From contig CAIQDI010000024.1 of NCBI GenBank assembly GCA_903870545.1, positions 106,948-170,947 of the forward strand: a stretch of DNA of 64,000 bases, written 5' to 3'. Position numbers and translations under genes: made by a program. Positions 20,490-28,862 of the stretch are shown in pieces. The notes beneath the pieces are model-generated. The model saw only the letters and a list, made by a program, of their open reading frames with translations. It did no database searches and had not been told where the DNA came from. How positions within the stretch are numbered: position 1 is the first letter of the stretch; every line of letters starts with the position of its first letter. The DNA is from an uncultured Pseudomonadota bacterium. Its GTDB lineage: Bacteria; Pseudomonadota; Gammaproteobacteria; Methylococcales; Methylomonadaceae.

Positions 20490-21650
20490 TTAATCATCAA
20501 GTTGAATATCCAACAATTGAATGTTTAATTCGGTAGGAATTGATTTTGCTTCGGCAATATTTTTTTCAATCGGCGATGCGTTGCCAGCCGCGCTATCGCT
20601 TAAACTAATTTTCAAACGTAAATTGTTGGGCGAATCCGAATTGCCCAGCGCATCATCGAGTGACACTTTGCCTTGTTCGTACAGTTTTTGCAGATGTGAA
20701 TCAAAGGTTTGCATGCCGATATTTTCAGATTTTTCCATCGCTTCTTTAATACCGTGAATTTCACCTTTTAAAATCAAATCGCTAACGTATTGCGTATTTA
20801 ACAGAATTTCCACTGCGGCGACACGTTTGCCGTCAATCGTAGGAACTAACCGTTGCGACACAAAGGCTTTCAAATTCAACGACAAATCCATCAATAATTG
20901 CGAACGGCGTTCTTCAGGAAAAAAGTTAATAATTCGGTCGAGAGCTTGATTTGAATTATTCGCGTGTAACGTTGATAAACATAAATGCCCGGTTTCAGCG
21001 AATGCCAGCGCGTGCTCCATCGTTTCACGCGAGCGAATTTCACCAATCAAAATCACGTCCGGAGCTTGGCGCAACGTATTTTGTAACGCATCTTCGTAAC
21101 TCATCGTGTCCACGCCCACTTCGCGCTGATTGACCAACGATTTTTTGTGTTGGTGAATAAACTCAATCGGATCTTCAATCGTAATAATATGACCGGACGC
21201 ATTACTGTTGCGGTAATCAATTAACGCCGCTAACGAAGTCGATTTGCCCGAACCCGTGCCACCGATAAACAAAATCAGCCCGCGTTTCTCCATAATCGAT
21301 TGTTTTAAAATTGGCGGCATACCTAACGAATCGATGTTGGGAATATTAGTTTTAATGTTCCGAATCACCAATGAAAAACTATTTCGTTGGCGAAAGATAT
21401 TGACCCGAAAACGCCCCACGCCGCGCTCTGAAATGGCTAGGTTTAATTCTGGATGCGCTTCAAAGGCTTTTTTTTGTTCATCGCTCATCAAACTGTGTGC
21501 GATTTCTTGCAATCGTGGCGGCATGAGTTTGATATTTTCCAACGGCTTTAACACGCCTTGAAATTTGGCAGCGGGCGGCGCACCGACGGTTAGATATAAA
21601 TCTGAGCCATCGTTTTCCGCCAAAATGCGTAAATAATCTTTAAATTCCAT
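20490..21650 (-). CDS. pilU: Type IV pilus retraction ATPase PilU (PilT/PilU family)
   Basis: Hexameric cytoplasmic ATPase that helps depolymerise type IV pili in twitching motility. The 386-residue protein has Walker A GGTGSGKST at 130-138, the Asp box TIEDPIEFIHQ, Walker B ILIGEIRSRETMEHAL and the His box AETGHLCLSTLHANN. The N-terminal SDLYLTVGAPPAAKFQG is closer to PilU than to PilT, and there is a PilU-like C-terminal extension. No pilT sits beside it in this window, so PilU against PilT remains a judgement. pilZ is found elsewhere here (36060), consistent with a functional pilus system. Confidence 0.88.
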   Translation of the reverse strand: MEFKDYLRILAENDGSDLYLTVGAPPAAKFQGVLKPLENIKLMPPRLQEIAHSLMSDEQKKAFEAHPELNLAISERGVGRFRVNIFRQRNSFSLVIRNIKTNIPNIDSLGMPPILKQSIMEKRGLILFIGGTGSGKSTSLAALIDYRNSNASGHIITIEDPIEFIHQHKKSLVNQREVGVDTMSYEDALQNTLRQAPDVILIGEIRSRETMEHALAFAETGHLCLSTLHANNSNQALDRIINFFPEERRSQLLMDLSLNLKAFVSQRLVPTIDGKRVAAVEILLNTQYVSDLILKGEIHGIKEAMEKSENIGMQTFDSHLQKLYEQGKVSLDDALGNSDSPNNLRLKISLSDSAAGNASPIEKNIAEAKSIPTELNIQLLDIQLDD

Positions 21651-21739
21651 AAGTATTGTCTATTGCGGTGGTAAAAAATAATACGGAAAGTATCGTGAAA
21701 AAGCCGTCAGGTTGCAATAGAAAGTGGTCAGTTTAGTGA

Positions 21740-22148
21740 TTGTGAAAAGTTATCATGCACCTGTCAAAATCAAATCGGCAATGTGGAGCATTTACAAAAT
21801 AAAATCACTCGCAATCAATGATTCACGGGTTCGCCACCGTGTGGCTATCGTTGTCGCTGTTCATTGGTTTCACTTGATTACAAACAAGCGCAAGCCCGCT
21901 CGACAAATGGCAATGGTTTGAATAAACAGCCGATTCTTGAAAATGGTTTGCCTGCTTTGCCCGATGCTGGCTGGGATTACGACAAAACTAACCGAATGGC
22001 AGGAATTGAAAAGGCGATTGAACAACGTAAAACCGGCGGTTCAATGATAATGTTTATTTATGCAAACAAAATTCACGGTTTCGATGGCATGATGTTTGTT
22101 ATGGGGATGATTTGGTTTGTAAATGCACAACCTAGAAGATTTCTATGA
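21740..22148 (+). pseudogene. Remnant of a Mu-like phage head morphogenesis (MuF/gp30) gene
   Basis: Two reading frames preserve pieces of the MuF minor head protein. The first gives IKSLAINDSRVRH, matching the conserved motif usually read as AVNDSRTRPSH. A frameshift and internal deletion then lead to GYRCRCSLVSL, the conserved CRCR element, and GLPALPDAGWDYDKT, the usual end motif with GW-YNPG. No intact start remains, and a stop interrupts the second frame upstream of the CRC motif. The order MuF then tail-completion protein, as in Mu-like phages, supports a decayed prophage. Function lost. Confidence 0.7.
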
Positions 22149-22423
22149 CCGTCACTATCAACACAGCCCAAGTCATCACCGCATTAAACCTATTACAGCA
22201 ACGTACCACACATTTACAACCTGCCTTTGAGCAAATCGGCGCGGCGATTCAAAACCATATCACGCTTGATTATGGCAGCTATGGTAGCAATTCGAGTGTT
22301 ACACCAGTGCCAGAACCAGAAGAATGGGCAATGATGATGTTAGGATTACCCTTACTTGGTTTTGTTGGTCGTCGTAAAAAAAGCGACAAAGACTTTAATT
22401 TCACCAATACTCTCGCAGCATAG
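22145..22423 (+). CDS. Phage virion-morphogenesis-like N-terminus joined to PEP-CTERM anchor
   Basis: A 92-residue ORF made of two unrelated parts. Residues 1-45 (TINTAQVITALNLLQQRT, then QIGAAIQNH) resemble the start of the phage virion morphogenesis / tail completion family that follows MuF in Mu-like phages. After a Gly/Ser linker comes a full PEP-CTERM sorting signal: PVPEPEEW, a hydrophobic stretch (AMMMLGLPLLGFVG) and RRKK, but followed by 13 extra residues. There is no N-terminal signal peptide, so sorting by an exosortase is doubtful. The ATG overlaps the MuF relic by ATGA and a strong terminator follows. It could be a relic or a genuine chimeric gene. Confidence 0.6.
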   Translation: MTVTINTAQVITALNLLQQRTTHLQPAFEQIGAAIQNHITLDYGSYGSNSSVTPVPEPEEWAMMMLGLPLLGFVGRRKKSDKDFNFTNTLAA

Positions 22424-22434
22424 GTAGATTAGTC

Positions 22435-22472
22435 AAAAAACCCGCTGAGTTTAAAAACTTAGCGGGTTTTTT
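22435..22472 (+). terminator. Rho-independent terminator after the PEP-CTERM ORF
   Basis: AAAAAACCCGCTGAGTTT pairs with AAACTTAGCGGGTTTTTT through a 12-bp stem with one G-T wobble and a short loop, ending in a run of T. The flanking A-run also makes it usable from the minus strand, where the gene at 22537 converges. Confidence 0.9.
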
Positions 22473-22536
22473 ATTGTCGGCACTTTTTAATCAGAAGCTA
22501 AAAATCAGCACGTTATTTTTAACTTTGGCGAAGCAT

Positions 22537-22977
22537 TTACATCAGTTTGTTCGCATGCTTAACTTTATGAGCGCGTTGGCACAATAAAATTACATCTCTC
22601 CAATCTGATCCCGACGCGACACCCTTGTTAAAACATTCTAATGTTTGTTCTGCGTTGTCTGTTCCAGAGCATAGGTTAATGACGTTTTTCCATTCCCAAT
22701 CCGTGCCTTTTCCCCAGTTAACGCGCCCCATTTTAACGCTAGAAAAACATTTGCGTGGCTCGGTAGGACTAGCCGTACCACTACATAACTGTTTGATATT
22801 TTCAGGATCCCAATTCATGTTGGTGTTATCGTCATTCCAAGCCAGTTTTCCTTGAATATCGTTGAAACATTGGGTTTCGTTGTCATTCGCCATTGCGAAT
22901 GGACTCGCGACTAAGCCTGTTAAAGCAACGATAGCTACAAGCAAAGCAGTACGACGTGATTTGTGTTGTAATTTCAT
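22537..22977 (-). CDS. Exported small protein with three Cys-paired repeats
   Basis: A 146-residue protein with a signal peptide (TALLVAIVALTGLVASPFAMA). The start is the ATG at 22977 (MKLQHKSRR), preceded by AGGCG; an in-frame upstream start would add an unlikely 21 residues. The mature part holds three repeats of about 35 residues with the pattern C-F ... W ... N-I/V-LC: CFNDIQGKLAW to QLCSGT, CFSSVKMGRVNW to NLCSGT, and CFNKGVASGSDW to LLCQRA. Each repeat has two cysteines, probably disulfide-linked in the periplasm. I do not recognise the family. Confidence 0.75.
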   Translation of the reverse strand: MKLQHKSRRTALLVAIVALTGLVASPFAMANDNETQCFNDIQGKLAWNDDNTNMNWDPENIKQLCSGTASPTEPRKCFSSVKMGRVNWGKGTDWEWKNVINLCSGTDNAEQTLECFNKGVASGSDWRDVILLCQRAHKVKHANKLM

Positions 22978-23172
22978 GGGTAAACGCCTAAAAAGTGTTC
23001 GGTGAGGTGCTAATGTAACGCGGAAAAAAGAAAAATACAAGAGGAAAAATGACGCTTTAATGGCTCAATTTTTCGGGCTGTTATATCGTGATTTACGCTA
23101 AACTTAAAACACTCAAACTAGCAGTTCAACACGCCATAATTTCACATTTATTATTTTCTGGGAGATTTAAAA

Positions 23173-24144
23173 ATGAGTAAACCTAAAGTCTTTATTACTC
23201 GCCGATGGACAGAATCCGTCGAAAAAAAATTGCGTGATTTATACGACGTAACGTTGAACGAAACCGATCGACCTTTAACCGCCGACGAATTCAAATCCGC
23301 CTTGCAAAATTACGATGCCGTTTGCCCGACGGTTTGCGATTCGTTTCCTGCCAATGTGTTGAATGTAGAAAATAAACGCTGCAAGATTTTGGCGAATTTC
23401 GGCGTTGGTTATAATCACATCGACATTGAAGCGGCGAAAACGAACGGTTTAATCGTCACCAATACGCCGAATGTTTTGACGCAAAGTACCGCCGATATTG
23501 CCATGACGTTATTATTGATGACGGCACGACGTGGCGCGGAAGGTGATCGTTTGGTGCGTGCGAAAAAATGGGCGGGCTGGTGTCCGACCAGTATGTTGAG
23601 TTCAAATGTGACGGGTGCAACGCTCGGTTTAATTGGTTTTGGACGAATTGGGCAAGCCATGGCGCGTAAAGCCCATCACGGTTTTGACATGAACATTATT
23701 TATTTCAGCCCGCGTGCTGCGGATGAATATGTGCTTCAAGATTTGAATGCGACACGTTGCGACACGTTGGAAGAATTATTGAAGCAAGCAGATTTTGTCT
23801 CGTTGCATTGTCCCGCTGGCGCAAGTACAAAACATTTAATCAATGCCGACACGTTGAAATTCATGAAACCCACCGCGCATTTAATCAATACCGCACGCGG
23901 CGATGTGATTGACAGTCAGGCGTTAATTGACGCGCTGAAAGCTCAACAAATCGCGGGCGCAGGTTTGGATGTTTATGAAAATGAGCCGAACATTCACGAC
24001 GGTTTTTTGGAATTAGAGAATGTGACGTTGTTGCCGCATTTGGGCAGCGCGACTCTTGAAACACGCACCGCAATGGGCGAAAAAGTGTTGGCGAATTTGG
24101 CGGCTTATTTTGCCGGTGAAGCGTTGCCTGATTCGGTGATTTAG
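23173..24144 (+). CDS. D-2-hydroxyacid dehydrogenase (D-glycerate dehydrogenase / glyoxylate reductase type)
   Basis: A 323-residue NAD(P)-dependent oxidoreductase that interconverts 2-oxoacids and D-2-hydroxyacids, most like glyoxylate/hydroxypyruvate reductases (serine-cycle or glycolate metabolism). It has the substrate loop NFGVGYNHIDIEAA, nucleotide-binding GFGRIG at 155-160, and the catalytic triad R242 (NTARGDV), E271 (YENEP) and H289 (LPHLGSAT). A GGGAG ribosome-binding site precedes the ATG. It is a single-gene unit with its own terminator. The exact substrate is not decided by sequence. Confidence 0.9.
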   Translation: MSKPKVFITRRWTESVEKKLRDLYDVTLNETDRPLTADEFKSALQNYDAVCPTVCDSFPANVLNVENKRCKILANFGVGYNHIDIEAAKTNGLIVTNTPNVLTQSTADIAMTLLLMTARRGAEGDRLVRAKKWAGWCPTSMLSSNVTGATLGLIGFGRIGQAMARKAHHGFDMNIIYFSPRAADEYVLQDLNATRCDTLEELLKQADFVSLHCPAGASTKHLINADTLKFMKPTAHLINTARGDVIDSQALIDALKAQQIAGAGLDVYENEPNIHDGFLELENVTLLPHLGSATLETRTAMGEKVLANLAAYFAGEALPDSVI

Positions 24145-24161
24145 AAAAATCCAAAACATTG

Positions 24162-24204
24162 AAATGTTGAACCCGATTTTAGTGTTGGCTCAACATTTTT
24201 TGTT
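24162..24204 (+). terminator. Terminator after the hydroxyacid dehydrogenase
   Basis: AAATGTTGA at 24162-24170 pairs with TCAACATTT at 24190-24198 around a 19-nt loop, followed by TTTTTGTT. Position just after the stop at 24144 fits a rho-independent terminator. Confidence 0.65.
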
Positions 24205-24577
24205 ATTTATTTTGCCATAAATGAAAACTTGAACATCGAGTAAAAATTTCTTCAAAACCATCTGCGCCCGAATTCGCTAAAACGACATCTTCAAATTGCG
24301 TGATTATCGATAAAAAGTTGACGCACCACTTCTTCTGGCGTGAGTTTGATCTCTTTTAAATTCAGTTTTCTGTTACGATTTTTACGGTCGGTGCAGTTTT
24401 TGAAGGAAAAATACGATTTGCGTCTACAACCGCCAAACTCGAAGTGCATATTGAAGACCATTCCGCAGACCGTTTGCCTGAATTAGTCCGTTCGCGTCCT
24501 AACCAAATGGGCAAGGAATTACTAGAGTGTAAATGTCTAATTTGACGTTTATACTCGTTTCAATATATCATTATGAG
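24205..24577 (+). other. Gene-poor stretch with a startless relic ORF
   Basis: No intact gene was found here. An open frame without a start codon runs from about 24360 to 24545 and encodes VTIFTVGAVFEGKIRFASTT followed by TAKLEVHIEDHSADRLPE, which reads like a real protein end rather than random sequence. The opposite strand at about 24290-24375 contains KLNLKEIKLTPEEVVRQLF. I recognise neither. TTGACG at 24542 with TATATC 16 bp later could be a promoter for yceD. Confidence 0.35.
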
Positions 24578-25102
24578 ATGGAAAATCGACTACCCGAAAT
24601 CATTGTTCCCTCTCATCTTGCCGATAAACGCGGCGAATTACACGGACAAATACCCATTAACCGCTTAACTCGTTTGGCTGAAAAATTAGTCAATGACGAA
24701 GGCGTTGTCACGGTTGACCTTTATTTTGGGCGCGAAGGTCGCACCCCAAAAATTGATGGCAATTTAAAAGCAACGTTGATGCTTGAGTGTCAAAATTGTT
24801 TGGAAGGTGTTGAATTTGAAATCAATCATGAAGTGAAATTAGGCGTTGTCATCACATTTGAACAAGTTGAACGTTTATCTGACGAGCTTGAACCTTTGTT
24901 ACTTGAAGAAGAAACCATACCGTTAATCAGGCTTGTTGAAGACGAATTGCTATTGCATTTACCGGATTATCCCAAACACGCGCACGATTGCATCGCAAAC
25001 CAAGCAATCAAAAAACACACCGTTGCTTTTGATGAAGCAACCACCCAAAAACCGAATCCATTTTCTGTTTTAGCCCATTTAAAATCTACTGGAGAAGCCT
25101 AA
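24578..25102 (+). CDS. yceD: YceD family protein (DUF177), 23S rRNA accumulation protein
   Basis: Member of the YceD/DUF177 family, which sits upstream of rpmF and is needed for normal 23S rRNA accumulation in E. coli. The protein (174 residues from MENRLPEI) contains the conserved [13 protein letters not shown] pair of cysteines and [14 protein letters not shown]. An in-frame ATG at 24533 would add 15 hydrophobic residues that do not match the family, so I prefer 24578, although its ribosome-binding site is weak. The stop overlaps the rpmF start by one base, indicating tight coupling. Confidence 0.88.
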   Translation: MENRLPEIIVPSHLADKRGELHGQIPINRLTRLAEKLVNDEGVVTVDLYFGREGRTPKIDGNLKATLMLECQNCLEGVEFEINHEVKLGVVITFEQVERLSDELEPLLLEEETIPLIRLVEDELLLHLPDYPKHAHDCIANQAIKKHTVAFDEATTQKPNPFSVLAHLKSTGEA

Positions 25103-25290
25103 TGGCAGTACAAAAGAGTAAAGTTACCCGTTCAAGACGTGGTCAACGTCGTTCACACGATGCATTAACAGCAAAAACCTTATCAACTGATCCAATCACC
25201 GGTGAAATTCACTTGCGTCATCACATGACACCCGAAGGTTATTTCAAAGGTCGTTTGATTGTTCGTAAAAATGCTGCTGAAATTGACTAA
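25102..25290 (+). CDS. rpmF: Large ribosomal subunit protein bL32
   Basis: A 62-residue basic ribosomal protein beginning [20 protein letters not shown], the hallmark of bL32. This version lacks the zinc-binding cysteines found in some bacteria. It overlaps the yceD stop and precedes plsX, the standard proteobacterial arrangement. A terminator follows it, so plsX may depend on read-through or its own promoter. Confidence 0.97.
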   Translation: MAVQKSKVTRSRRGQRRSHDALTAKTLSTDPITGEIHLRHHMTPEGYFKGRLIVRKNAAEID

Positions 25291-25316
25291 GCGTTAGTTT
25301 TTATTGAACACACAAT

Positions 25317-25350
25317 GCCGAATCAGAGCTTTTCTGATTCGGCTTCTTTT
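25317..25350 (+). terminator. Terminator between rpmF and plsX
   Basis: GCCGAATCAG at 25317-25326 pairs perfectly with CTGATTCGGC at 25334-25343, loop of seven bases, followed by TTCTTTTTAT. It would uncouple the abundant ribosomal protein message from the fatty-acid genes. Confidence 0.88.
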
Positions 25351-25376
25351 TATGTACTGCGGAGCGATTAGTCAGC

Positions 25377-26405
25377 GTGAGTTTAACTATTTCCATTGAT
25401 GCAATGGGCGGCGATTTTGGGGTAGACGTTACCGTTGCCGCGTCATTAGCCCGATTACAAGAAAATCCAGCTCTCACCCTCGTTTTAGTTGGCGACGAAA
25501 CCCTTTTAAATCCATTATTGGCGCAAGCCTTGCCGATTTACGGTGAACGATTACAGGTTCAACACGCCTCGCAAACCGTTGAAATGCACGAATCTCCAGC
25601 CAAAGCCCTAAAAAATAAAAAAGATTCTTCAATGCGCGTAGCAATTAACTTGGTTCGTGACGGTCGAGCCGATGCGTGCGTCAGCGCAGGAAATACAGGC
25701 GCGTTAATGGCGACCGCTCGATTCGTATTGAAAATGTTAGTCGGCATCGACCGCCCCGCAATTATTTCAACGTTGCCATCGATTTACGGACACACGCACG
25801 TTTTAGATTTGGGTGCGAATGTCGATTGTACCGCCGAACATTTATTTCAATTCGCGGTCATGGGCAACGAACTCGTGAAAGCGATTGAAGGCATTGAAAG
25901 CCCGCGTGTCGGCTTGCTGAACATCGGCGAAGAAGACATGAAAGGCAATGAACAAGTCAAAAACGCCGCCAAATTATTAGAAAATTCGCATCTCAATTAC
26001 ATCGGCTACGTCGAAGGCAATTCAATCAACGCGGGAAATATCAAAGTGGATTTGATTGTGTGCGACGGATTTGTGGGAAATGTGTCGTTGAAATCTATCG
26101 AAGGTGCCGCAAAAATGATTGCCACCACGTTAAAAGAAGCGTTTTCAAAAAATTGGCTGACCAAACTCGCCGCAATCGTTGCGTATCCCGTGTTAAAAAG
26201 TTTCAAAAATCGCATCGACCCACGATTGTACAATGGCGCGAGTTTCCTCGGTTTGCGCGGATTGGTGATTAAAAGTCACGGCGGCGCGGACGTGTTAGCA
26301 TTCAAAACGGCAATTAAATTAGCGGAAATCGAAGTGCAACAAAACGTCATTCAAAAAATCACCGAACAAGTCGAAGCGACTTTAGCCCAGCGAGTTGCAT
26401 TATGA
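25377..26405 (+). CDS. plsX: Phosphate acyltransferase PlsX
   Basis: Converts acyl-ACP and phosphate to acyl-phosphate, the first step of phospholipid synthesis by the PlsX/PlsY route. The 342-residue protein starts with GTG (read as [15 protein letters not shown]), with GGAG 11 bp upstream. Family motifs include [31 protein letters not shown] and [13 protein letters not shown]. It overlaps fabH by ATGA. Confidence 0.97.
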   Translation: MSLTISIDAMGGDFGVDVTVAASLARLQENPALTLVLVGDETLLNPLLAQALPIYGERLQVQHASQTVEMHESPAKALKNKKDSSMRVAINLVRDGRADACVSAGNTGALMATARFVLKMLVGIDRPAIISTLPSIYGHTHVLDLGANVDCTAEHLFQFAVMGNELVKAIEGIESPRVGLLNIGEEDMKGNEQVKNAAKLLENSHLNYIGYVEGNSINAGNIKVDLIVCDGFVGNVSLKSIEGAAKMIATTLKEAFSKNWLTKLAAIVAYPVLKSFKNRIDPRLYNGASFLGLRGLVIKSHGGADVLAFKTAIKLAEIEVQQNVIQKITEQVEATLAQRVAL

Positions 26406-27364
26406 GCCGTCACACAAAAATTATTGGTACAGGCGGCTATTTGCCTGAAAACGTCGTCACCAATCAGCAACTCGCGGAACGTGTCGAAACGTCCGACGAA
26501 TGGATTTTTGAACGCACCGGAATTCGTAGTCGTTGTATTGTTGCCACACACGAAACCGCCGCAAGCATGGCAGAAATCGCCGCACGTCAAGCGATTGAAG
26601 CCGCGCAAATCGAACCAAATGACATTGATTTAATTATTGTCGCTACGGGAACGCCCGACAACGTTTATCCGAGTACCGCGTGTTTGTTACAAAACCGTTT
26701 AGGCGTGACAGGCGGCGTGGCGTTTGATATTCAAGCGGCGTGTTCAGGTTCGATTTTCGCGTTAAGCATCGCCGACCAATACATCAAATCGGGTGCGGCA
26801 AAAACTGTGTTAATCGTCGGTTCAGAAGTGTGTTCACGGATTGTCGATTGGACGGATCGCGGCACTTGCATTTTGTTTGGTGACGGCGCGGGTGCCATGT
26901 TGTTGCAGGCTTCAAGCGAAGTCGGCGTGTTATCGACGCACATTCATTCCGATGGTCAATATGAAGATTTATTAAATTGCCCCAACCCACAAGCGATGGG
27001 CGATGACGAATCATTGGGCTACATTGCGATGCGTGGAAATGAAGTGTTTAAAGTCGCGGTAAATACGTTGGGACGCATTGTTGATGAAACGCTCGAAGCG
27101 CACAACATGGATAAATCTGAAATTGATTGGCTCGTGCCGCATCAAGCGAACATTCGGATTATCGCGGCGACGGCAAAAAAATTAAAAATGTCGATGGAAC
27201 AAGTGGTTGTGACGCTCGAAACACAAGGCAATACTTCGTCTGCGTCGGTTTTGTTGGCGTTCAATGAAGCGGTGCGTGACGGTCGAATTCAACGCGGGCA
27301 AACGGTGTTGCTTGAAGCCTTTGGAGCGGGATTTACTTGGGGTTCGGCGTTGGTTCGGTATTAA
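26402..27364 (+). CDS. fabH: Beta-ketoacyl-ACP synthase III
   Basis: Starts type II fatty-acid synthesis by condensing acetyl-CoA with malonyl-ACP. The 320-residue protein has the catalytic triad C114 ([11 protein letters not shown]), H247 (VPHQANIRI) and N277 (TQGNTSSAS). Its start overlaps plsX by four bases. In most gammaproteobacteria fabD follows at once; here a 1.5-kb lipoprotein and toxin-antitoxin segment separates fabH from fabD, which suggests an insertion. Confidence 0.97.
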   Translation: MSRHTKIIGTGGYLPENVVTNQQLAERVETSDEWIFERTGIRSRCIVATHETAASMAEIAARQAIEAAQIEPNDIDLIIVATGTPDNVYPSTACLLQNRLGVTGGVAFDIQAACSGSIFALSIADQYIKSGAAKTVLIVGSEVCSRIVDWTDRGTCILFGDGAGAMLLQASSEVGVLSTHIHSDGQYEDLLNCPNPQAMGDDESLGYIAMRGNEVFKVAVNTLGRIVDETLEAHNMDKSEIDWLVPHQANIRIIAATAKKLKMSMEQVVVTLETQGNTSSASVLLAFNEAVRDGRIQRGQTVLLEAFGAGFTWGSALVRY

Positions 27365-27387
27365 ATTTAATTTAAAAAGGAATTATC

Positions 27388-28098
27388 ATGCTTAAAAAAA
27401 TTTCAATTGCCGCAAGTGTCACGTTGCTTTCGGGTTGTGTTATTGCACAATCGCCACCGTCAAAAACCTATTTTGGAAAGCAGGAGGTTATAAATACTCC
27501 TGCGATAAATGTACAAAATACAGCGGAAATAGGTCAAAACATTATTTCTAAAGTTAATCTTAGAACTATTCCAGCAATTATGCTGTCCAATAATGTTTCA
27601 GAAACTGTAAATTCTCCAGGAACAACCACCGTTTATGGCGGAATTCTTCCGTTATACACATCAAATTCGCTGGGAAAATTTTATCAAAATTCTAGCTATT
27701 CCAGCAGTGCAACTTACACAATGCTTGGCTCAACTATTCCATCTGGAGAAAGAGCAGGGATATTTGTTCCAGATGACAAAGCAAAAGCAGCAGTTATTTA
27801 TCATTTTGCTAATGAGTATAATTATGGAAACATTCCAGTCAGTATAAAAGACACTGTGATAGAAGAATGGGCTTCTAACAGTTTCAAAAAGGAATTGGTT
27901 TATTCAGGTGTATCCCAAAATACTATAACCATTTTGTATCGAGAATTTATAGACAATATGGCGCGTCCCGCCTTTTCCCAAGAATTGAAATACGACCTTT
28001 CACAGGGTAAAGAAATTGGATATAAAGGCGCACGGTTAGAAGTTATGAAGGCAACCAATACAGAGTTAACGTACAAAGTAATAAAGTCACTAGATTAA
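27388..28098 (+). CDS. Predicted lipoprotein of unknown function
   Basis: A 236-residue protein with a lipoprotein signal peptide (MLKKISIAASVTLLSGC, lipidation at C17). The mature part is rich in Asn, Thr and Ser and shows no motif I recognise; AGIFVPDDKAKAAVIYHFAN is its most distinctive stretch. A good ribosome-binding site (AAAAGGAATTATC) precedes it. Its sequence is visibly more AT-rich than fabH and fabD on either side, and it lies next to toxin-antitoxin genes, so horizontal acquisition is likely. Confidence 0.72.
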   Translation: MLKKISIAASVTLLSGCVIAQSPPSKTYFGKQEVINTPAINVQNTAEIGQNIISKVNLRTIPAIMLSNNVSETVNSPGTTTVYGGILPLYTSNSLGKFYQNSSYSSSATYTMLGSTIPSGERAGIFVPDDKAKAAVIYHFANEYNYGNIPVSIKDTVIEEWASNSFKKELVYSGVSQNTITILYREFIDNMARPAFSQELKYDLSQGKEIGYKGARLEVMKATNTELTYKVIKSLD

Positions 28099-28110
28099 AA
28101 TCAATGTGGA

Positions 28111-28145
28111 TTTTGAAATTTTGACTTTCTGGAGATTTTACGATG
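28111..28145 (+). repeat. 35-bp leader repeat, copy 1 (before DUF2281-like antitoxin)
   Basis: This leader, with TGGAGATTTTACG ending in the ATG of the first antitoxin, matches 28582-28616 at 32 of 35 positions, including the ribosome-binding site and start codon. The downstream genes are unrelated, so the leader was copied separately from the coding sequence. Confidence 0.8.
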
Positions 28146-28337
28146 AATACTTACGCGATTGAATTAGAAAACTTGCCCGATTTTGCTCAAGTTGAATTGT
28201 GGGATTTTTACCAGTTTTTGTTGCAGAAATATCAGGTAAAAACCGAACAAGAAGATTTGGACGATTTACGTTTGTTGCGTGAAACTCGTGACGAACCGAC
28301 TATTTCATTTGCTGATTATTTGAAAAATGCAGATTGA
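28143..28337 (+). CDS. DUF2281-like antitoxin
   Basis: A 64-residue protein with LENLPDFAQVELWDFYQFLL, the pattern of DUF2281 (VapB-like) antitoxins, and an acidic C-terminus expected to wrap a toxin. It overlaps the RelE-type toxin gene by 11 bp, the usual type II layout, and would autoregulate the operon if it binds DNA. Family identity is by motif only. Confidence 0.75.
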   Translation: MNTYAIELENLPDFAQVELWDFYQFLLQKYQVKTEQEDLDDLRLLRETRDEPTISFADYLKNAD

Positions 28338-28578
28338 ATTAAAAAAGTCGGCGGTGAAAGATTTAAAAGCCATCCCGAACGCCGCAAAAGCTCACATTCA
28401 CAACGCGATTGGCGAGTTGGTTAATTTTCCGAATGTCACACAAGTGAAAAAACTCACGCAATTTGAACCCGCTTATCGTTTGCGTGTTGGCGATTATCGA
28501 ATTTTGTTTGATGTTGAAGGCGATAAAATTTTGATTGGTCGCGTTTTGCATCGCAAAGAAAGCTATAAAACACGTTAA
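28327..28578 (+). CDS. RelE/ParE-family toxin
   Basis: An 83-residue basic protein beginning MQIELKKSAVKDLKAIP with the RelE core YRLRVGDYRILFDVEGDKI and the end RVLHRKESY. The conserved Arg/Tyr pattern of ribosome-dependent mRNA interferases is complete, so this toxin looks functional, unlike the others in the window. It is encoded directly after and overlapping its antitoxin. Confidence 0.88.
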   Translation: MQIELKKSAVKDLKAIPNAAKAHIHNAIGELVNFPNVTQVKKLTQFEPAYRLRVGDYRILFDVEGDKILIGRVLHRKESYKTR

Positions 28579-28581
28579 TTG

Positions 28582-28616
28582 TTTTGAAATTTTGATTTTT
28601 TGGAGGTTTTACGATG
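28582..28616 (+). repeat. 35-bp leader repeat, copy 2 (before Phd/YefM antitoxin)
   Basis: Second copy of the leader at 28111-28145, with three substitutions. It supplies TTTGGAGGTTTTACG and the ATG of the Phd-like gene. Confidence 0.8.
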
Positions 28617-28793
28617 GATGCAATTAGCTACACTCAAGCACGCAATTCGTTATCAGCCGTGATGGCGCGTGTCACAGAAAATCATGAGCCTATAATTATT
28701 AAGCCGCGCAAAGGGAAATCTGTTGTTTTAATGGCATTGGAAGATTACGAATCGTGGCAGAATAAATTGAAGGATCTTGTGAACAAACATTAA
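28614..28793 (+). CDS. Phd/YefM-family antitoxin (orphan)
   Basis: A 59-residue protein, MDAISYTQARNSLSAVMARV, with the Phd/YefM DNA-binding N-terminus, then KPRKGKSVVLMALEDYESW. A strong ribosome-binding site (TGGAGG) precedes it. No YoeB or Doc toxin follows: fabD begins 70 bp later with only AT-rich sequence between. It is therefore an orphan antitoxin, or it acts with the RelE-type toxin upstream. Confidence 0.85.
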   Translation: MDAISYTQARNSLSAVMARVTENHEPIIIKPRKGKSVVLMALEDYESWQNKLKDLVNKH

Positions 28794-28862
28794 ATTGATA
28801 AGTCTCTTTCTCGAAATTTTGCTTAATAATTACAACTTTCACTTTTTTAAAAATCTCAAAAC

